From: Planomonospora_B alba
Lineage (GTDB): Bacteria; Actinomycetota; Actinomycetes; Streptosporangiales; Streptosporangiaceae
Reading direction: 5' to 3'
Assembly (NCBI RefSeq): GCF_039534085.1
Contig: NZ_BAAAUT010000021.1
Coordinates: forward strand, 1 to 64,000
Length of the DNA stretch: 64,000 bases
Shown here: piece after piece, positions 18,079 to 25,261 of the stretch
How the letters are laid out: each line of letters starts with the position of its first letter
Position numbering within the stretch: position 1 is the first letter of the stretch
Position numbers and translations under genes: made by a program
The notes under the pieces: model-generated
The model's input: only the letters and a program-made list of their open reading frames with translations
The model's database searches: none
What the model was told of the DNA's origin: nothing

Positions 18079-18443
18079 GATTTCTCCTCATGGCTCAGGG
18101 GACCGGCCCGGCGGCACTGGACCGCCGGGCCGGGTGGAGTACGCCGGACGTTACGCCGACGTGAACCGCATTGGAAGAACTTGCTGCAAGACTCTGCAAA
18201 CTTGTTACATCCCTCGCGGAGCCGACAGACCGTGACGACTCGCTCACGGCCTCCTCTCTCGACGATATCCGCTGTTCATAAGGGGTTCGGCCGACCGAAC
18301 TCCTCGCCTTGAAGGTCTTCCGGCCCCGCGCCGCGCCGCACCGCTTGTCGTGATTCAGAAAGTTGCCGCAAGGGATTGCACAGATCATGTCCAGTGAGTA
18401 ACTTCCGGGCAACACCCCCGAAACACACTCCGTGGAGGCCCTG
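18079..18443. promoter_or_regulatory. Divergent control region of importer operon and amylase gene
   Basis: 365 bases without a gene, separating the binding-protein gene (leftward) from the secreted amylase (rightward). It holds CTTGCTGCAAG at 18180-18190 with a nearby TGCAAACTTG (18195-18204), and TTGCCGCAA at 18363-18371 followed by ATTGCAC. These resemble LacI/MalR-type operators (inverted TTGC/GCAA around a central pair), one set for each direction, and fit control by the LacI copies nearby. Confidence 0.55.
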
Positions 18444-19985
18444 GTGGTCTGGCCCCTCCCCCCACGGCGCACGAGACCGGCCCCCCTGGCCCGGGCCGCC
18501 CTCGCGGCCGTCCTGGTCACCGCCCCTCTCGCCGTCCTCTCACCGCCCGCCGCCGCGGCCCCGGCGGCATCCCGTACAGCCGCGGCCCCGGCGGCATCCC
18601 GTACAGCCGCGTCGCCCGCCTCCGGTACGGCCGGCGCACCGGCGCCGGGCGGGGCCGCCGCGGCCCCGGCGGCGGCCGGTCCGGCGCGGCCGGTCGTCTC
18701 GGCGCTGAGCCGGAGCGCGGCGCCCGGTGACCGCGGCCTCGCCCGCGACGCGCTCCGCGCCGACCTGAGCCGCGAGCGCTTCTACTTCGCGATGACCGAC
18801 CGGTTCGCCAACGGCGACACCGGCAACGACACCGGCGGCCTGTCCGGCGATCGGCTCACCACCGGCTTCGACCCCACCCACAAGGGCTTCTACCAGGGCG
18901 GGGACCTCAAGGGCCTGATCGGCAGGCTGGACTACATCCAGGGTCTCGGCAGCACCGCGATCTGGATCACCCCCGCCTTCGCCAACCGCCCGGTCCAGGG
19001 CACCGGCGCGAACGCCTCGGCCGGCTACCACGGCTACTGGATCACCGACTTCACCCGGATCGACCCGCACCTGGGCACGAACGCCGAGATGAAGAAGCTG
19101 GTGCGCGAGGCCCACCGGCGCGGGATGAAGGTCTTCTTCGACATCATCACCAACCACACCGCCGACGTGATCGACTACGCGGAGAAGACCTACTCCTACC
19201 GCTCCAAGGGCGCCTATCCCTACGTCGACGCCTCCGGCAGGCCGTTCGACGACCGGGAGTACGCCTCCGGCGGGAGGTTCCCGAAGGTCACCGCCGACTC
19301 CTTCCCGTACACGCCGGTCGCCCCGGCCGGGGCCAAGACGCCGTCCTGGCTGAACGACGTGACGATGTACCACAACCGGGGCGACTCCACCTTCAGCGGG
19401 GAGAACTCCGAGTACGGCGACTTCCACGGCCTCGACGACCTGTGGACCGAGCGTCCCGAGGTCGTCGAGGGCATGATCGACATCTACCGGACGTGGGTCC
19501 GCGAGACCGGCATCGACGGCTTCCGCATCGACACCGCCAAGCACGTCAACATGGAGTTCTGGGAGCGCTTCTCCCCCGCCCTGCGCGGTTACGCCGCCAA
19601 GCTCGGCAACGAGCGCTTCTTCATGTTCGGCGAGGTCTACTCCTCCGACCCCGCCTTCACCAGCCGCTACTCCACGCGCGGCGGCATGAACGCCACCCTG
19701 GACTTCCCGTTCCAGGAGGCCGCCCGCTCCTTCAGCGGCGGCACCGCGGACGCCGCGCGCCTGGCCCGGCTCTACGCCGACGACGACCACCACACCGACG
19801 CCGACTCCAACGCCTCCTCCCTGCCGACCTTCCTCGGCAACCACGACATGGGCCGCATCGGCCGGTTCCTGAAGCAGGACGACCCCGGCGCGACGGACGC
19901 GGAGCTGCTCCGCCGCGACCTGCTCGCCCACGAGCTGATGTACCTCACCCGCGGCCAGCCGGTGGTCTACTACGGCGACGCATAG
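18444..19985 (+). pseudogene. Secreted GH13 amylase/pullulanase-type gene, 5' part cut by prophage
   Basis: 513 codons up to a phage-supplied stop. A signal peptide (basic start, Leu/Ala core, AAAA-type end) is followed by a Pro/Ala-rich linker with a repeated block, then a GH13 barrel with DIITNHTAD (region I), GFRIDTAKHV (nucleophile Asp), FGEVYS (acid/base Glu) and FLGNHD (stabilising Asp). The last host codons encode VVYYGD; the frame then enters phage DNA and stops after one more codon (TAG 19983-19985). The continuing codons are at 62811 on. The GTG at 18444 is chosen because GGAGG lies 5 bases upstream. The truncated product lacks the end of the barrel and all C-terminal domains and is probably inactive. 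Confidence 0.9.
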
Positions 19986-19991
19986 TAGAGT
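19966..19991. other. attL
   Basis: The 15 bases TCTACTACGGCGACG (19966-19980) recur at 62811-62825. Left of them is host amylase coding sequence; right of them is phage sequence starting CATAGTAGAG. Joining the phage side of attR to the phage side of attL gives an attP with perfect 9-base arms, ACTCTACTA and TAGTAGAGT, around 10 bases, centred on GA (19977-19978). That symmetry is expected for a serine-integrase site and identifies GA as the likely crossover dinucleotide. Confidence 0.88.
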
Positions 19992-20031
19992 TAAGCACAG
20001 GATAGGAACCCCCCTGTGTGAGGTAGGTCAC

Positions 20032-21495
20032 ATGCTGCGCTATGCGGCCCTAACCCCCGGAACTCTACTCGCGGGCATCTATTGCCGGATCTCGGATGAC
20101 GAAGAAGGACGGGGACTAGGCGTCGCCCGACAGGAAGAAGACTGTCGGGCCCTGGCGGAACGCATGGGTGCCGCCGTTGTGGACGTGTACACGGACAACG
20201 ATATCGGAGCGTCTACCCGGTCCCGGAAAAAGAAGCGGCCACACTATGACCGGCTGTTCGCCGATGTGAAGTCCGGCCGCATAAACATGATCATTTACTA
20301 CAGTAATTCGCGGCTAACTCGCCGGCCGGCAGAGTATGAACAGATCATTGAACTAGTCGAAGAAACCGGCGTGAAACTCGCTTCGGTCGCGAGTAACAAC
20401 GTTGACTTGACAACGGCTGACGGCCGAATGATCGGACGCATGCAAGCCGCCGCGGACGCCGCGGAAGTAGAGCGAGCCGTCGAGCGTATCGAACGGAAGC
20501 TAGTCCAGAACCGCCAAATGGGTAAGGTTCACGGCGGTAAGCACATGACCGGCTGGTTGAAACCAGACCCTAGGCAGGGAATCGGCTACCTAACACACGT
20601 TGACCCTGTCGCGAAGCGGCATATCAACGAAGCCGCGGAGTGGTTGCTAGCCGGAGTCCGCATCTCGCAAATCCATAAGCGATGGAACGCGGCCGGGTTC
20701 CGAACCGTAAGCGGCAAGCTATGGACTCTCGGCAAAGTACAGAAGCTTCTAGCGAGTCCGAAGCTCGCAAGCCTGGTCATCTATGCCGGGGAAGAGATCC
20801 GGGCCGGCGAATGGCCCGCGGTACTCTCGCCGGTCAAGTGGAGAGCTATACAGCCGTTCATTCATCCGGGCCGGAAGCGGGGGGCCGGAGCTACCGCGCG
20901 TAAGTGGCTTCTCTCCGGATTTATGGCGTGCGGCATTTGCGGGGCCGGATTGAATGCGGGGGTAGACAGCGAACCCATATATGCCTGCCCGCCAAAGGAC
21001 CAGGGGGGTTGCCGCGGGGTTACCCGCAACATGGCATGGCTAGAGAAGGTTGTCCGCGCCTACGTGAGAGCAGCTATCGAAGCGGAGCTAGGGCTTACCC
21101 CGGCCGGGGAAGTGCACACGGAGTCGGAGCCTTCCGAAGTCGAACTCATAGAAACCGAGATTCAAGCAAAGGAAGCGAAGATCCGGGAAGCCCGCGAAGC
21201 CGCCGCCGCGGGCAAGATGCCAATGGTAGACGCCGGCGAGATCATGACTTCACTTCGGGAAGAGATTAACCGTCTCCGGGCGAAACAGTCCGCCACAGTA
21301 GCCGCGGAAGCGCGCGAGCTACCCGCGGAAGATCTCCTATCCGTGTGGGAGCGAGACGATATCGACTCGCTAGACGAACGTCGAACGATCCTCGCTCGCT
21401 ACGTCAAACGGGTCATGGTTCATCCCCTAGGCCCGGGAAGGTGGCGAGTCGCCGACCTACCCGCGGACTCGATCACAATCATTCCCATGAAATGA
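20032..21495 (+). CDS. int: Large serine integrase
   Basis: 487 residues. N-terminal resolvase catalytic domain with the nucleophile expected at Ser21 (YCRIS) and the downstream R-rich helix at about residues 65-105. A recombinase DNA-binding domain follows (about 165-280), then a zinc ribbon (CGICGAG ... ACPPKDQGGC, about 300-335) with an inserted coiled coil (about 365-430, Glu/Lys/Ala-rich). This is the architecture of large serine integrases, which recombine attP with attB without host factors. It starts 54 bases from the crossover point; ATG 20032 follows GAGGTAGG. A GTGTACAC site lies within the catalytic domain coding sequence. No recombination directionality factor can be named from sequence. 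Confidence 0.95.
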   Translation: MLRYAALTPGTLLAGIYCRISDDEEGRGLGVARQEEDCRALAERMGAAVVDVYTDNDIGASTRSRKKKRPHYDRLFADVKSGRINMIIYYSNSRLTRRPAEYEQIIELVEETGVKLASVASNNVDLTTADGRMIGRMQAAADAAEVERAVERIERKLVQNRQMGKVHGGKHMTGWLKPDPRQGIGYLTHVDPVAKRHINEAAEWLLAGVRISQIHKRWNAAGFRTVSGKLWTLGKVQKLLASPKLASLVIYAGEEIRAGEWPAVLSPVKWRAIQPFIHPGRKRGAGATARKWLLSGFMACGICGAGLNAGVDSEPIYACPPKDQGGCRGVTRNMAWLEKVVRAYVRAAIEAELGLTPAGEVHTESEPSEVELIETEIQAKEAKIREAREAAAAGKMPMVDAGEIMTSLREEINRLRAKQSATVAAEARELPAEDLLSVWERDDIDSLDERRTILARYVKRVMVHPLGPGRWRVADLPADSITIIPMK

Positions 21496-21496
21496 G

Positions 21497-21524
21497 AAAG
21501 CCCCCGGCCGTAGCCGGGGGCTTT
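21497..21524. terminator. Terminator between integrase and zinc-ribbon gene
   Basis: Hairpin AAAGCCCCCGGC-CGTA-GCCGGGGGCTTT directly after the integrase stop; its symmetry with A and T ends lets it act for both convergent genes. Confidence 0.85.
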
Positions 21525-21535
21525 GCTGTGGACCA

Positions 21536-21679
21536 CTACCCGCGGGTCGGGATCACGACCGTCCCACAGTTAACGCAGTCAGCAACCGCGCTGTATTCCC
21601 CGGCAGCGATCCGGTACCGGCCATAGTTGTGACACTCCGGGCACTCCGCCATGACGACGATTGCGGGGTAGTTCTTCAC
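21536..21679 (-). CDS. Small zinc-ribbon protein
   Basis: 47 residues with two CxxC pairs (CPECHNYG ... CVNCGT) forming a zinc ribbon, otherwise featureless. I set the start at GTG 21677-21679 because a GAAGGGA ribosome site lies about 5 bases upstream and the promoter described at 21720 lies inside any longer frame. The transcript has its own promoter with a GTGTACAC palindrome in the spacer, so it is probably shut off in the lysogen. Its position beside the integrase makes it a weak candidate for an excision factor or a transcription cofactor. Confidence 0.7.
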   Translation of the reverse strand: MKNYPAIVVMAECPECHNYGRYRIAAGEYSAVADCVNCGTVVIPTRG

Positions 21680-21719
21680 TTCGCATCCCTTCGATAGAGG
21701 ACTCTTGCTGACCCGAAGA

Positions 21720-21756
21720 ACACTAGTCGTGTACACGGCACTTTGCAAGTCGGAAG
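21720..21756 (-). promoter_or_regulatory. Phage promoter with operator in spacer
   Basis: Read leftward: CTTCCGACTTGCAA with -35 TTGCAA (21743-21748), 17-base spacer, -10 TAGTGT (21720-21725), then seven bases to the shared start sequence GTCAGCAAGA. The spacer contains CGTGTACACG (21728-21737), which would block polymerase if bound. Confidence 0.8.
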
Positions 21757-21780
21757 TTCCGCGAGCTATCCCGGAAACGA

Positions 21781-21810
21781 GAAAGCCCCCGCGGGATAGC
21801 GGGGGCTTTC
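21781..21810. terminator. Bidirectional terminator
   Basis: GAAAGCCCCCGC-GGGATA-GCGGGGGCTTTC. It ends the leftward clamp-like operon, 3 bases after the stop of the 48-residue gene. Confidence 0.85.
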
Positions 21811-21812
21811 TC

Positions 21813-21959
21813 CTATGCGGCTTCGGGCTGGCTGGCTTCCTGTCTCGCGAGACTCGCTAGAACCCGGGTCACGTACGCTATCCGCTCCGGGTCGGAGCTA
21901 GCGGCTACGTCCCGCCTGGCTTGCTCTCGGAACGTCTCTAACACGTCTTCCGGGATCAC
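21813..21959 (-). CDS. 48-residue acidic helical protein
   Basis: A short reading frame starting GTG 21957-21959 in a GTGA overlap with the stop of the gene upstream. The product is almost entirely helical, with alternating charges (DPERIAYVTRVLASLARQE). The overlap and the terminator right behind it support expression as last gene of a three-gene operon. No family recognised. Its pairing with a DUF4258-like protein raises the possibility of a toxin-antitoxin-like pair, without further support. Confidence 0.6.
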   Translation of the reverse strand: MIPEDVLETFREQARRDVAASSDPERIAYVTRVLASLARQEASQPEAA

Positions 21960-22228
21960 GAAGCCACCTGACGAAGCGTGTAGGACACGTCTCCCCTGTC
22001 GTACACGTCGGCTGTCCTGTGAAGCACAGACAAGACGTGGCGCTCTGCGGCATTCACCGGAAGGGCAAGCCGGCCCCGGAGGAACATCTTCCGGTCGGGC
22101 CCATAGTCGTTCTGATCGTAGATCAGTTCCGGGCTCTCCAAACAGGCCCGGATCTCTTCCGGCGTCGCGAGCATGTCAAGGGCCCTACCTAGAGCGTGCT
22201 TACTGAAAGTCCATCCGGAAAGTTTCAC
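21956..22228 (-). CDS. DUF4258-like small protein
   Basis: 90 residues. The pattern FSKHALGRALDMLATPEEIRACLESPELIYDQNDYG ... RGRLALPVNAAERHVLSVLHR resembles DUF4258 proteins, which have a RelE/ParE-like fold: a start helix with a His-Ala-Arg motif, then strands. The resemblance is by eye only. ATG overlaps the stop of the clamp-like gene, and the next gene overlaps its own stop. It could be a nuclease-like toxin relic or a phage accessory protein. Confidence 0.55.
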   Translation of the reverse strand: MKLSGWTFSKHALGRALDMLATPEEIRACLESPELIYDQNDYGPDRKMFLRGRLALPVNAAERHVLSVLHRTADVYDRGDVSYTLRQVAS

Positions 22229-22863
22229 CAGAGACCGCCTTCGCCTAGAGCCGCTTCGTTCTTACCCGAATCAAGCACCATGACCAGGCCCCGGAAGTTC
22301 GGGCCCACTTTGCCGAAGATTGCCCCGTTAATGGGGCAAGTCAGAAGGTCTACCCCGCGGCCGGAAGCGTCGGGCCTGACCTTATTGAACATCGCGAGAT
22401 ACGCCGGAGCCACCATGACGCGGTCGGGGAACGGGGCCGCATCGGAAGCCGCGGTAGCGAACATGTCCGCGAGCACCGTCCACTCTTCCCGGAACGGGCC
22501 CGGGACAGCGAGCGCTGTCACGACTTCGGCTCTCTCGTCTTCAATCGCACCGTGAACGATAACCCCGCGGTCAGTCTCGACTGTCACGCGAGAGAGAACC
22601 TTCTTCGTGCCGTCTTTACGGGCCCTAGCCGCGAGCGCTACCAGGTCTTCCCGCCGGATCTGAACGGCTTCGTCAGACCCGCGATACTCGACAGCCGGAC
22701 ACTTCGACTCGCCGGCCGTGTAGTGATCCGTAACCGTGATCGTAAGACCGTCGTAGCTCGCTACCACCAGGGCAACGGGTACGGCGGACTTCGCCGGAAG
22801 CCATGCTTCCGCGTTTGTCAACGCTTTGGACAGCTCCGGAGCGTTGACCGTTAAGACTGCCAT
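22225..22863 (-). CDS. Sliding-clamp-like (DnaN-like) protein
   Basis: 212 residues. The start (LTVNAPELSKALTNAEAWLP...) and the end (GKVGPNFRGLVMVLD) resemble the first strand-helix unit and the final strand of bacterial beta clamps, and the interior has matching beta-rich stretches (GLTITVTDHYTAG, RVTVETDRGVIVHG). It is shorter than three-domain DnaN (about 370), so it may form a two-domain subunit. A phage clamp would tether the host replicative polymerase, since no phage DNA polymerase gene is seen. The ATG (22861-22863) may be nearly leaderless: a TAGGTT box lies six bases upstream. Confidence 0.55.
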   Translation of the reverse strand: MAVLTVNAPELSKALTNAEAWLPAKSAVPVALVVASYDGLTITVTDHYTAGESKCPAVEYRGSDEAVQIRREDLVALAARARKDGTKKVLSRVTVETDRGVIVHGAIEDERAEVVTALAVPGPFREEWTVLADMFATAASDAAPFPDRVMVAPAYLAMFNKVRPDASGRGVDLLTCPINGAIFGKVGPNFRGLVMVLDSGKNEAALGEGGLW

Positions 22864-22874
22864 GCCCCAAACCT

Positions 22875-22906
22875 ACCGTATCTTCCGACTTGCATCCGAC
22901 TTGCAA
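22875..22906. promoter_or_regulatory. Double copy of the CTTCCGACTTGCAA element
   Basis: CTTCCGACTTGCAT (22882-22895) overlaps TCCGACTTGCAA (22895-22906), between the clamp-like operon and the noncoding region. Read leftward, TGCAAGTCGGAAG-N6-TAGGTT puts a -10-like box (22870-22875) six bases before the ATG at 22863, so the clamp-like mRNA may be nearly leaderless. Confidence 0.55.
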
Positions 22907-22929
22907 GCGTGTGACGAACGTCACACTCA

Positions 22930-23173
22930 CCTAGGGGCAAGAATCTTGAAAAATGACACGACTAGTAGAGTGAGAACCCCCCCGGAGGGGGGGGTATGGG
23001 GGGCGATGGTTGTAACCCATAGTCGCCCTTCGGGCGAACTAGCTAACTAACAAGCTAACTAACAAGCGGCTACCCGCCCCAAGCGGGGTAGCCGCAAACA
23101 CCACTAACTAAGTAGCTAGCTCGCTACAACAACAACGCTCGCTAGCTAGTACGCGCATAGGAGACATACGAGC
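22930..23173. other. Noncoding repeat- and hairpin-rich region
   Basis: About 245 bases with no credible gene. It contains a G/C tract hairpin (22977-23004), a GTCGCCC-TTC-GGGCGA-type hairpin near 23022-23037, two exact 12-base direct repeats AGCTAACTAACA (23041-23052, 23053-23064) with a partial third, a stem of GCGGCTACCC with GGGGTAGCCGC (23066-23094), and several CTAG/TAGC-rich segments. It lies between divergent leftward and rightward genes and could be a control region or replication origin. Confidence 0.55.
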
Positions 23174-23473
23174 ATGCCTAGAGCTAAAGCCGTATGCTCC
23201 ACTACCGACTGTCGCCAGACAGTCAAAGCCAAAGGGAAGTGCGAACAACACCAGCCGATAGGTTGGCATACTTCGAATCGCCGGGAACGGCTTCCCGGCG
23301 ACTGGTCTAGACGCCGGCTAATCGTGCTCCGGAGAGACAACTACACCTGTTATGTGTGTTCCGGTGACGCTACCGAAGTTGACCACGTAGACCGCGGGGA
23401 CAATCACTCTCTAGCTAACCTCGCGGCCATATGCCGCGAGTGTCATAAGGCTAAGACCCTACGGGAACGCTAG
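23174..23473 (+). CDS. HNH endonuclease
   Basis: 99 residues. The HNH/beta-beta-alpha-metal core is YTCYVCSGDATEVDHVDRGDNHSLANLAAICRECHKAKT, with two CxxC zinc pairs and the catalytic His in VDH. An N-terminal CSTTDC...C pair may bind a second zinc. ATG 23174 follows AGGAGA. Small HNH proteins near the terminase genes are needed for packaging in several cos-type phages, so a packaging role is plausible; a free-standing homing nuclease is the alternative. Confidence 0.88.
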   Translation: MPRAKAVCSTTDCRQTVKAKGKCEQHQPIGWHTSNRRERLPGDWSRRRLIVLRRDNYTCYVCSGDATEVDHVDRGDNHSLANLAAICRECHKAKTLRER

Positions 23474-23497
23474 ACCTTACCGGCCCGGGAAACGAAG

Positions 23498-23523
23498 AAG
23501 CCCCCGCCAGAAGACGGGGGCTT
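23498..23523. terminator. Bidirectional terminator
   Basis: AAGCCCCCG-CCAGAAGA-CGGGGGCTT between the HNH gene and the convergent gene at 23537. Confidence 0.8.
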
Positions 23524-23536
23524 ACGGGTAGTAGCC

Positions 23537-23779
23537 CTACAGGGCTTCGATCGAAGCAACATCCCGGTAGCCGATAACTTCCCGGCCTACCACCAGGCGA
23601 CACGCGAACTCACCAGAGTTCGGGCACACGTCTTCGACGTACCCGACCAGAGAACAAACGTGGTAGCCAGCATCCCACAGGCTAGGCACACGGTAAACAA
23701 CCCTGACCCTAGCCCCCGGCCTAGCAACCGCAAGCACATCAGACCTAGACCAGACCCGATCAAACCTAGAAGCCCCCAC
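23537..23779 (-). CDS. 80-residue phage protein, unknown function
   Basis: Beta-rich small protein (ARVRVVYRVPSLWDAGYHVCSLVGYVEDV ... FACRLVVGREVIGYRDVASIEAL) of a size and pattern seen in early actinophage genes; no family recognised. It has a dedicated upstream promoter of the phage type (23817-23853) and a GTGTACAC site about 100 bases before its start. Start chosen from the open frame (ATG- or GTG-type codon at 23777-23779); a shorter form is possible. Confidence 0.5.
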   Translation of the reverse strand: MGASRFDRVWSRSDVLAVARPGARVRVVYRVPSLWDAGYHVCSLVGYVEDVCPNSGEFACRLVVGREVIGYRDVASIEAL

Positions 23780-23816
23780 AGGGCTACCCCTTCCCTAGCT
23801 CTTGCTGACAGGCAAG

Positions 23817-23853
23817 AGATTAGGTCCCGGGTCCCCTGGTTGCAAGTAGGAAG
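23817..23853 (-). promoter_or_regulatory. Phage promoter for the 80-residue gene
   Basis: Read leftward: CTTCCTACTTGCAA with -35 TTGCAA (23840-23845), 17 bases, -10 TAATCT (23817-23822), seven bases, GTCAGCAAGA. GTGTACAC is upstream (23879-23886), not in the spacer. Confidence 0.75.
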
Positions 23854-24063
23854 ACAGCGCAAGCACACGGTACGTTCCGTGTACACGTCCCTAACACGGT
23901 AAGTAGCCGGTAGGGAGGGGGGTACCCCCATGATCAGCCTAAAAACGAACTGTGGAGGGGCTGTCTCTCGCAATCCGTACGGGTCTGGCACTTCGTAGCG
24001 TAGGCTTCGGAAACGCTGTGTGACTAGGCTTTTCGGCCCTGTCGGGGCCGGCGGATTTCTCGT

Positions 24064-24100
24064 CTTCCGATTTGCAAACATGCGCGAATCCGCGTAGCTT
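24064..24100 (+). promoter_or_regulatory. Phage promoter for the DNA methyltransferase
   Basis: Read rightward: CTTCCGATTTGCAA with -35 TTGCAA (24072-24077), 17 bases, -10 TAGCTT (24095-24100). An inverted copy of the element, TTGCAAGTCGGAAG (24106-24119), lies at the expected transcript start, and the GTCAGCAAGA leader is absent. It is the only clear rightward member and may also feed the tRNA and late genes. Confidence 0.75.
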
Positions 24101-24156
24101 ATTCCTTGCAAGTCGGAAGCTCCGCTTCCGAGAGTCAACGGCTTAGGCGGGTATGC

Positions 24157-24849
24157 GTGACGGGTCAGTCTTCTAGGCAGTCCAACGGGCTTCGGCTCTT
24201 GGATGCCTTCTCCTGTGCGGGGGGGGCCGGTATGGGCTACTACCTCGCGGGCTTCGATGTGGTAGGCGTGGACATTGAGCCACAGCCTAACTACCCCTTC
24301 GACTTCCACCAGGGCGACGCTATCCGGTTCATTCGGGACTACGGTCGCGAGTTCGACGCGATCCACGCTTCTCCGCCGTGTCAGGCGGATTGCACACTGA
24401 CCGCGGGAACGAACCGAGACAGGGCTAACCATGTGAGCTTGCTCGCGGAGACGCGGGATGCTCTCGCTTCGACCGGTAGGCCGTACATCATTGAACAGCC
24501 GATTGGTAAGGCTGTGATGAGTCGAAGCCTGGTCCTGTGTGGGCTGTCCTTCGGTCTTAAGGTTTTCCGGCATCGACAGTTTGAACTGTCGGGGCTGACT
24601 GTCCCTCAGCCGGAGCACCCTAGCCACCAGGGGCACAGGGTTCGGGGATGGCGGCATGGCCGCTTCTACGAAGGGGACATGTTCGCTGTCTACGGCAACG
24701 GGGGCTATAAGGGGACGATTGCCGAGTGGCAGGAAGCCATGGGGATTGATTGGACTTCGGATCGGCGGGAACTCGCGGAAGCGATTCCGCCCGCTTATAC
24801 GCGGTACATCGGCGAGAATCTTCGGTTTGTCGAGTCGGTAGCCGCCTAG
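24157..24849 (+). CDS. C5-cytosine DNA methyltransferase
   Basis: 230 residues. Motif I LDAFSCAGGAGMGYYLAGFDVVGVDI, motif IV with catalytic Cys75 in SPPCQ, motif VI-like IIEQP and the C-terminal AIPPAYTRYIG are all present. The target-recognition region is short, as in compact phage enzymes. I set the start at GTG 24157 behind AGGCGGG; longer frames begin inside the promoter. No restriction endonuclease adjoins it, so it is probably a solitary protective methylase that masks phage DNA from host restriction. The recognition sequence is unknown. Confidence 0.88.
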   Translation: MTGQSSRQSNGLRLLDAFSCAGGAGMGYYLAGFDVVGVDIEPQPNYPFDFHQGDAIRFIRDYGREFDAIHASPPCQADCTLTAGTNRDRANHVSLLAETRDALASTGRPYIIEQPIGKAVMSRSLVLCGLSFGLKVFRHRQFELSGLTVPQPEHPSHQGHRVRGWRHGRFYEGDMFAVYGNGGYKGTIAEWQEAMGIDWTSDRRELAEAIPPAYTRYIGENLRFVESVAA

Positions 24850-24855
24850 TTTGAC

Positions 24856-24875
24856 CGGGGCCCTTCGGGGCCCCG
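24856..24875. terminator. Hairpin after the methyltransferase gene
   Basis: CGGGGCCC-TTC-GGGGCCCCG without a T-run, just before the tRNA cluster; weak terminator or processing hairpin. Confidence 0.5.
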
Positions 24876-24882
24876 CTGGTAT

Positions 24883-24955
24883 GCCCGTCTAGCCCAAAGG
24901 TAGAGGCGTCGGTCTTAGGAACCGAAGGTTCCCGGTTCGAATCCGGGGACGGGTA
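24883..24955 (+). tRNA. tRNA with UAG anticodon (Leu, CUA codons)
   Basis: Complete 73-base cloverleaf: acceptor GCCCGTC/GACGGGT, D-stem GCC/GGC, anticodon stem TCGGT/ACCGA with loop CTTAGGA, T-stem CCCGG/CCGGG with TTCGAAT, discriminator A. The anticodon TAG reads CUA, a leucine codon rare in high-GC hosts but common in this phage. Leucine tRNAs normally have a long variable arm; here it is only about five bases, so charging identity is uncertain. Confidence 0.88.
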
Positions 24956-24959
24956 CTTG

Positions 24960-25032
24960 GCCCCATTGGTCTAGTGGTTAGGACGCCGGACTTTCATTCC
25001 GGAGAAGGCCGGTTCGATCCCGGCATGGGGTA
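24960..25032 (+). tRNA. tRNA-Glu (UUC anticodon)
   Basis: Complete cloverleaf: acceptor GCCCCAT/ATGGGGT, anticodon stem CCGGA/TCCGG with loop CTTTCAT, T-arm GCCGG-TTCGATC-CCGGC, discriminator A. It reads GAA, which is frequent in the phage genes. Confidence 0.92.
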
Positions 25033-25075
25033 CTGGTTAGCGGTACACGGACTAACCATCTGTTAACGCTGATCT

Positions 25076-25171
25076 AGGGGCGTGGTGTAGGCATGCACTC
25101 TGGCCCCCTGTGCCTGGCGTGGTTGCCGGGTAACCGGGCCGGTAGAGAAGGTTCGAATCCTTCCGCTCCGC
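25076..25171 (+). tRNA. Degenerate tRNA-like sequence with long variable region
   Basis: A good T-arm, GAAGG-TTCGAAT-CCTTC, is followed by CGCTCCG, which pairs at six of seven positions with AGGGGCG upstream; a Gln-like D-arm (TGGTGTAGG...) follows that. The anticodon stem is poor (one T-T mismatch, C at position 33) and about 30 bases sit in the variable region. Possibly a decayed tRNA or a divergent class II tRNA; anticodon CCU is one reading. Confidence 0.35.
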
Positions 25172-25225
25172 TTTCCGGCGGCCGGATAGTCCGGTCACAA
25201 GGTCCCGCCGGAGACGGCTCTAGTT

Positions 25226-25256
25226 AGCCCGTGCCGACTACTCCGCGGCATGGGCT
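25226..25256 (+). terminator. Hairpin between tRNA genes
   Basis: AGCCCGTGCC and GGCATGGGCT pair over ten bases around an 11-base loop and are followed by TTCTT; a terminator or RNA-processing hairpin immediately before tRNA-Trp. Confidence 0.55.
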
Positions 25257-25261
25257 TTCTT

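Noticed and set aside
15748..18312. Rightward open frame of about 854 codons across the permease and binding-protein genes
   Set aside because: Shadow of the leftward importer operon; composition is low-complexity Gly/Arg/Val/Asp with no motifs.
20000..22000. Cro/CI-type repressor next to the integrase
   Set aside because: No lambda-type repressor pair is found there; only a zinc ribbon and the clamp-like operon lie near the integrase.
23587..24657. Leftward 356-codon frame across the methyltransferase promoter and gene
   Set aside because: It crosses the phage promoter at 24064 and lies antisense to a clear methyltransferase.
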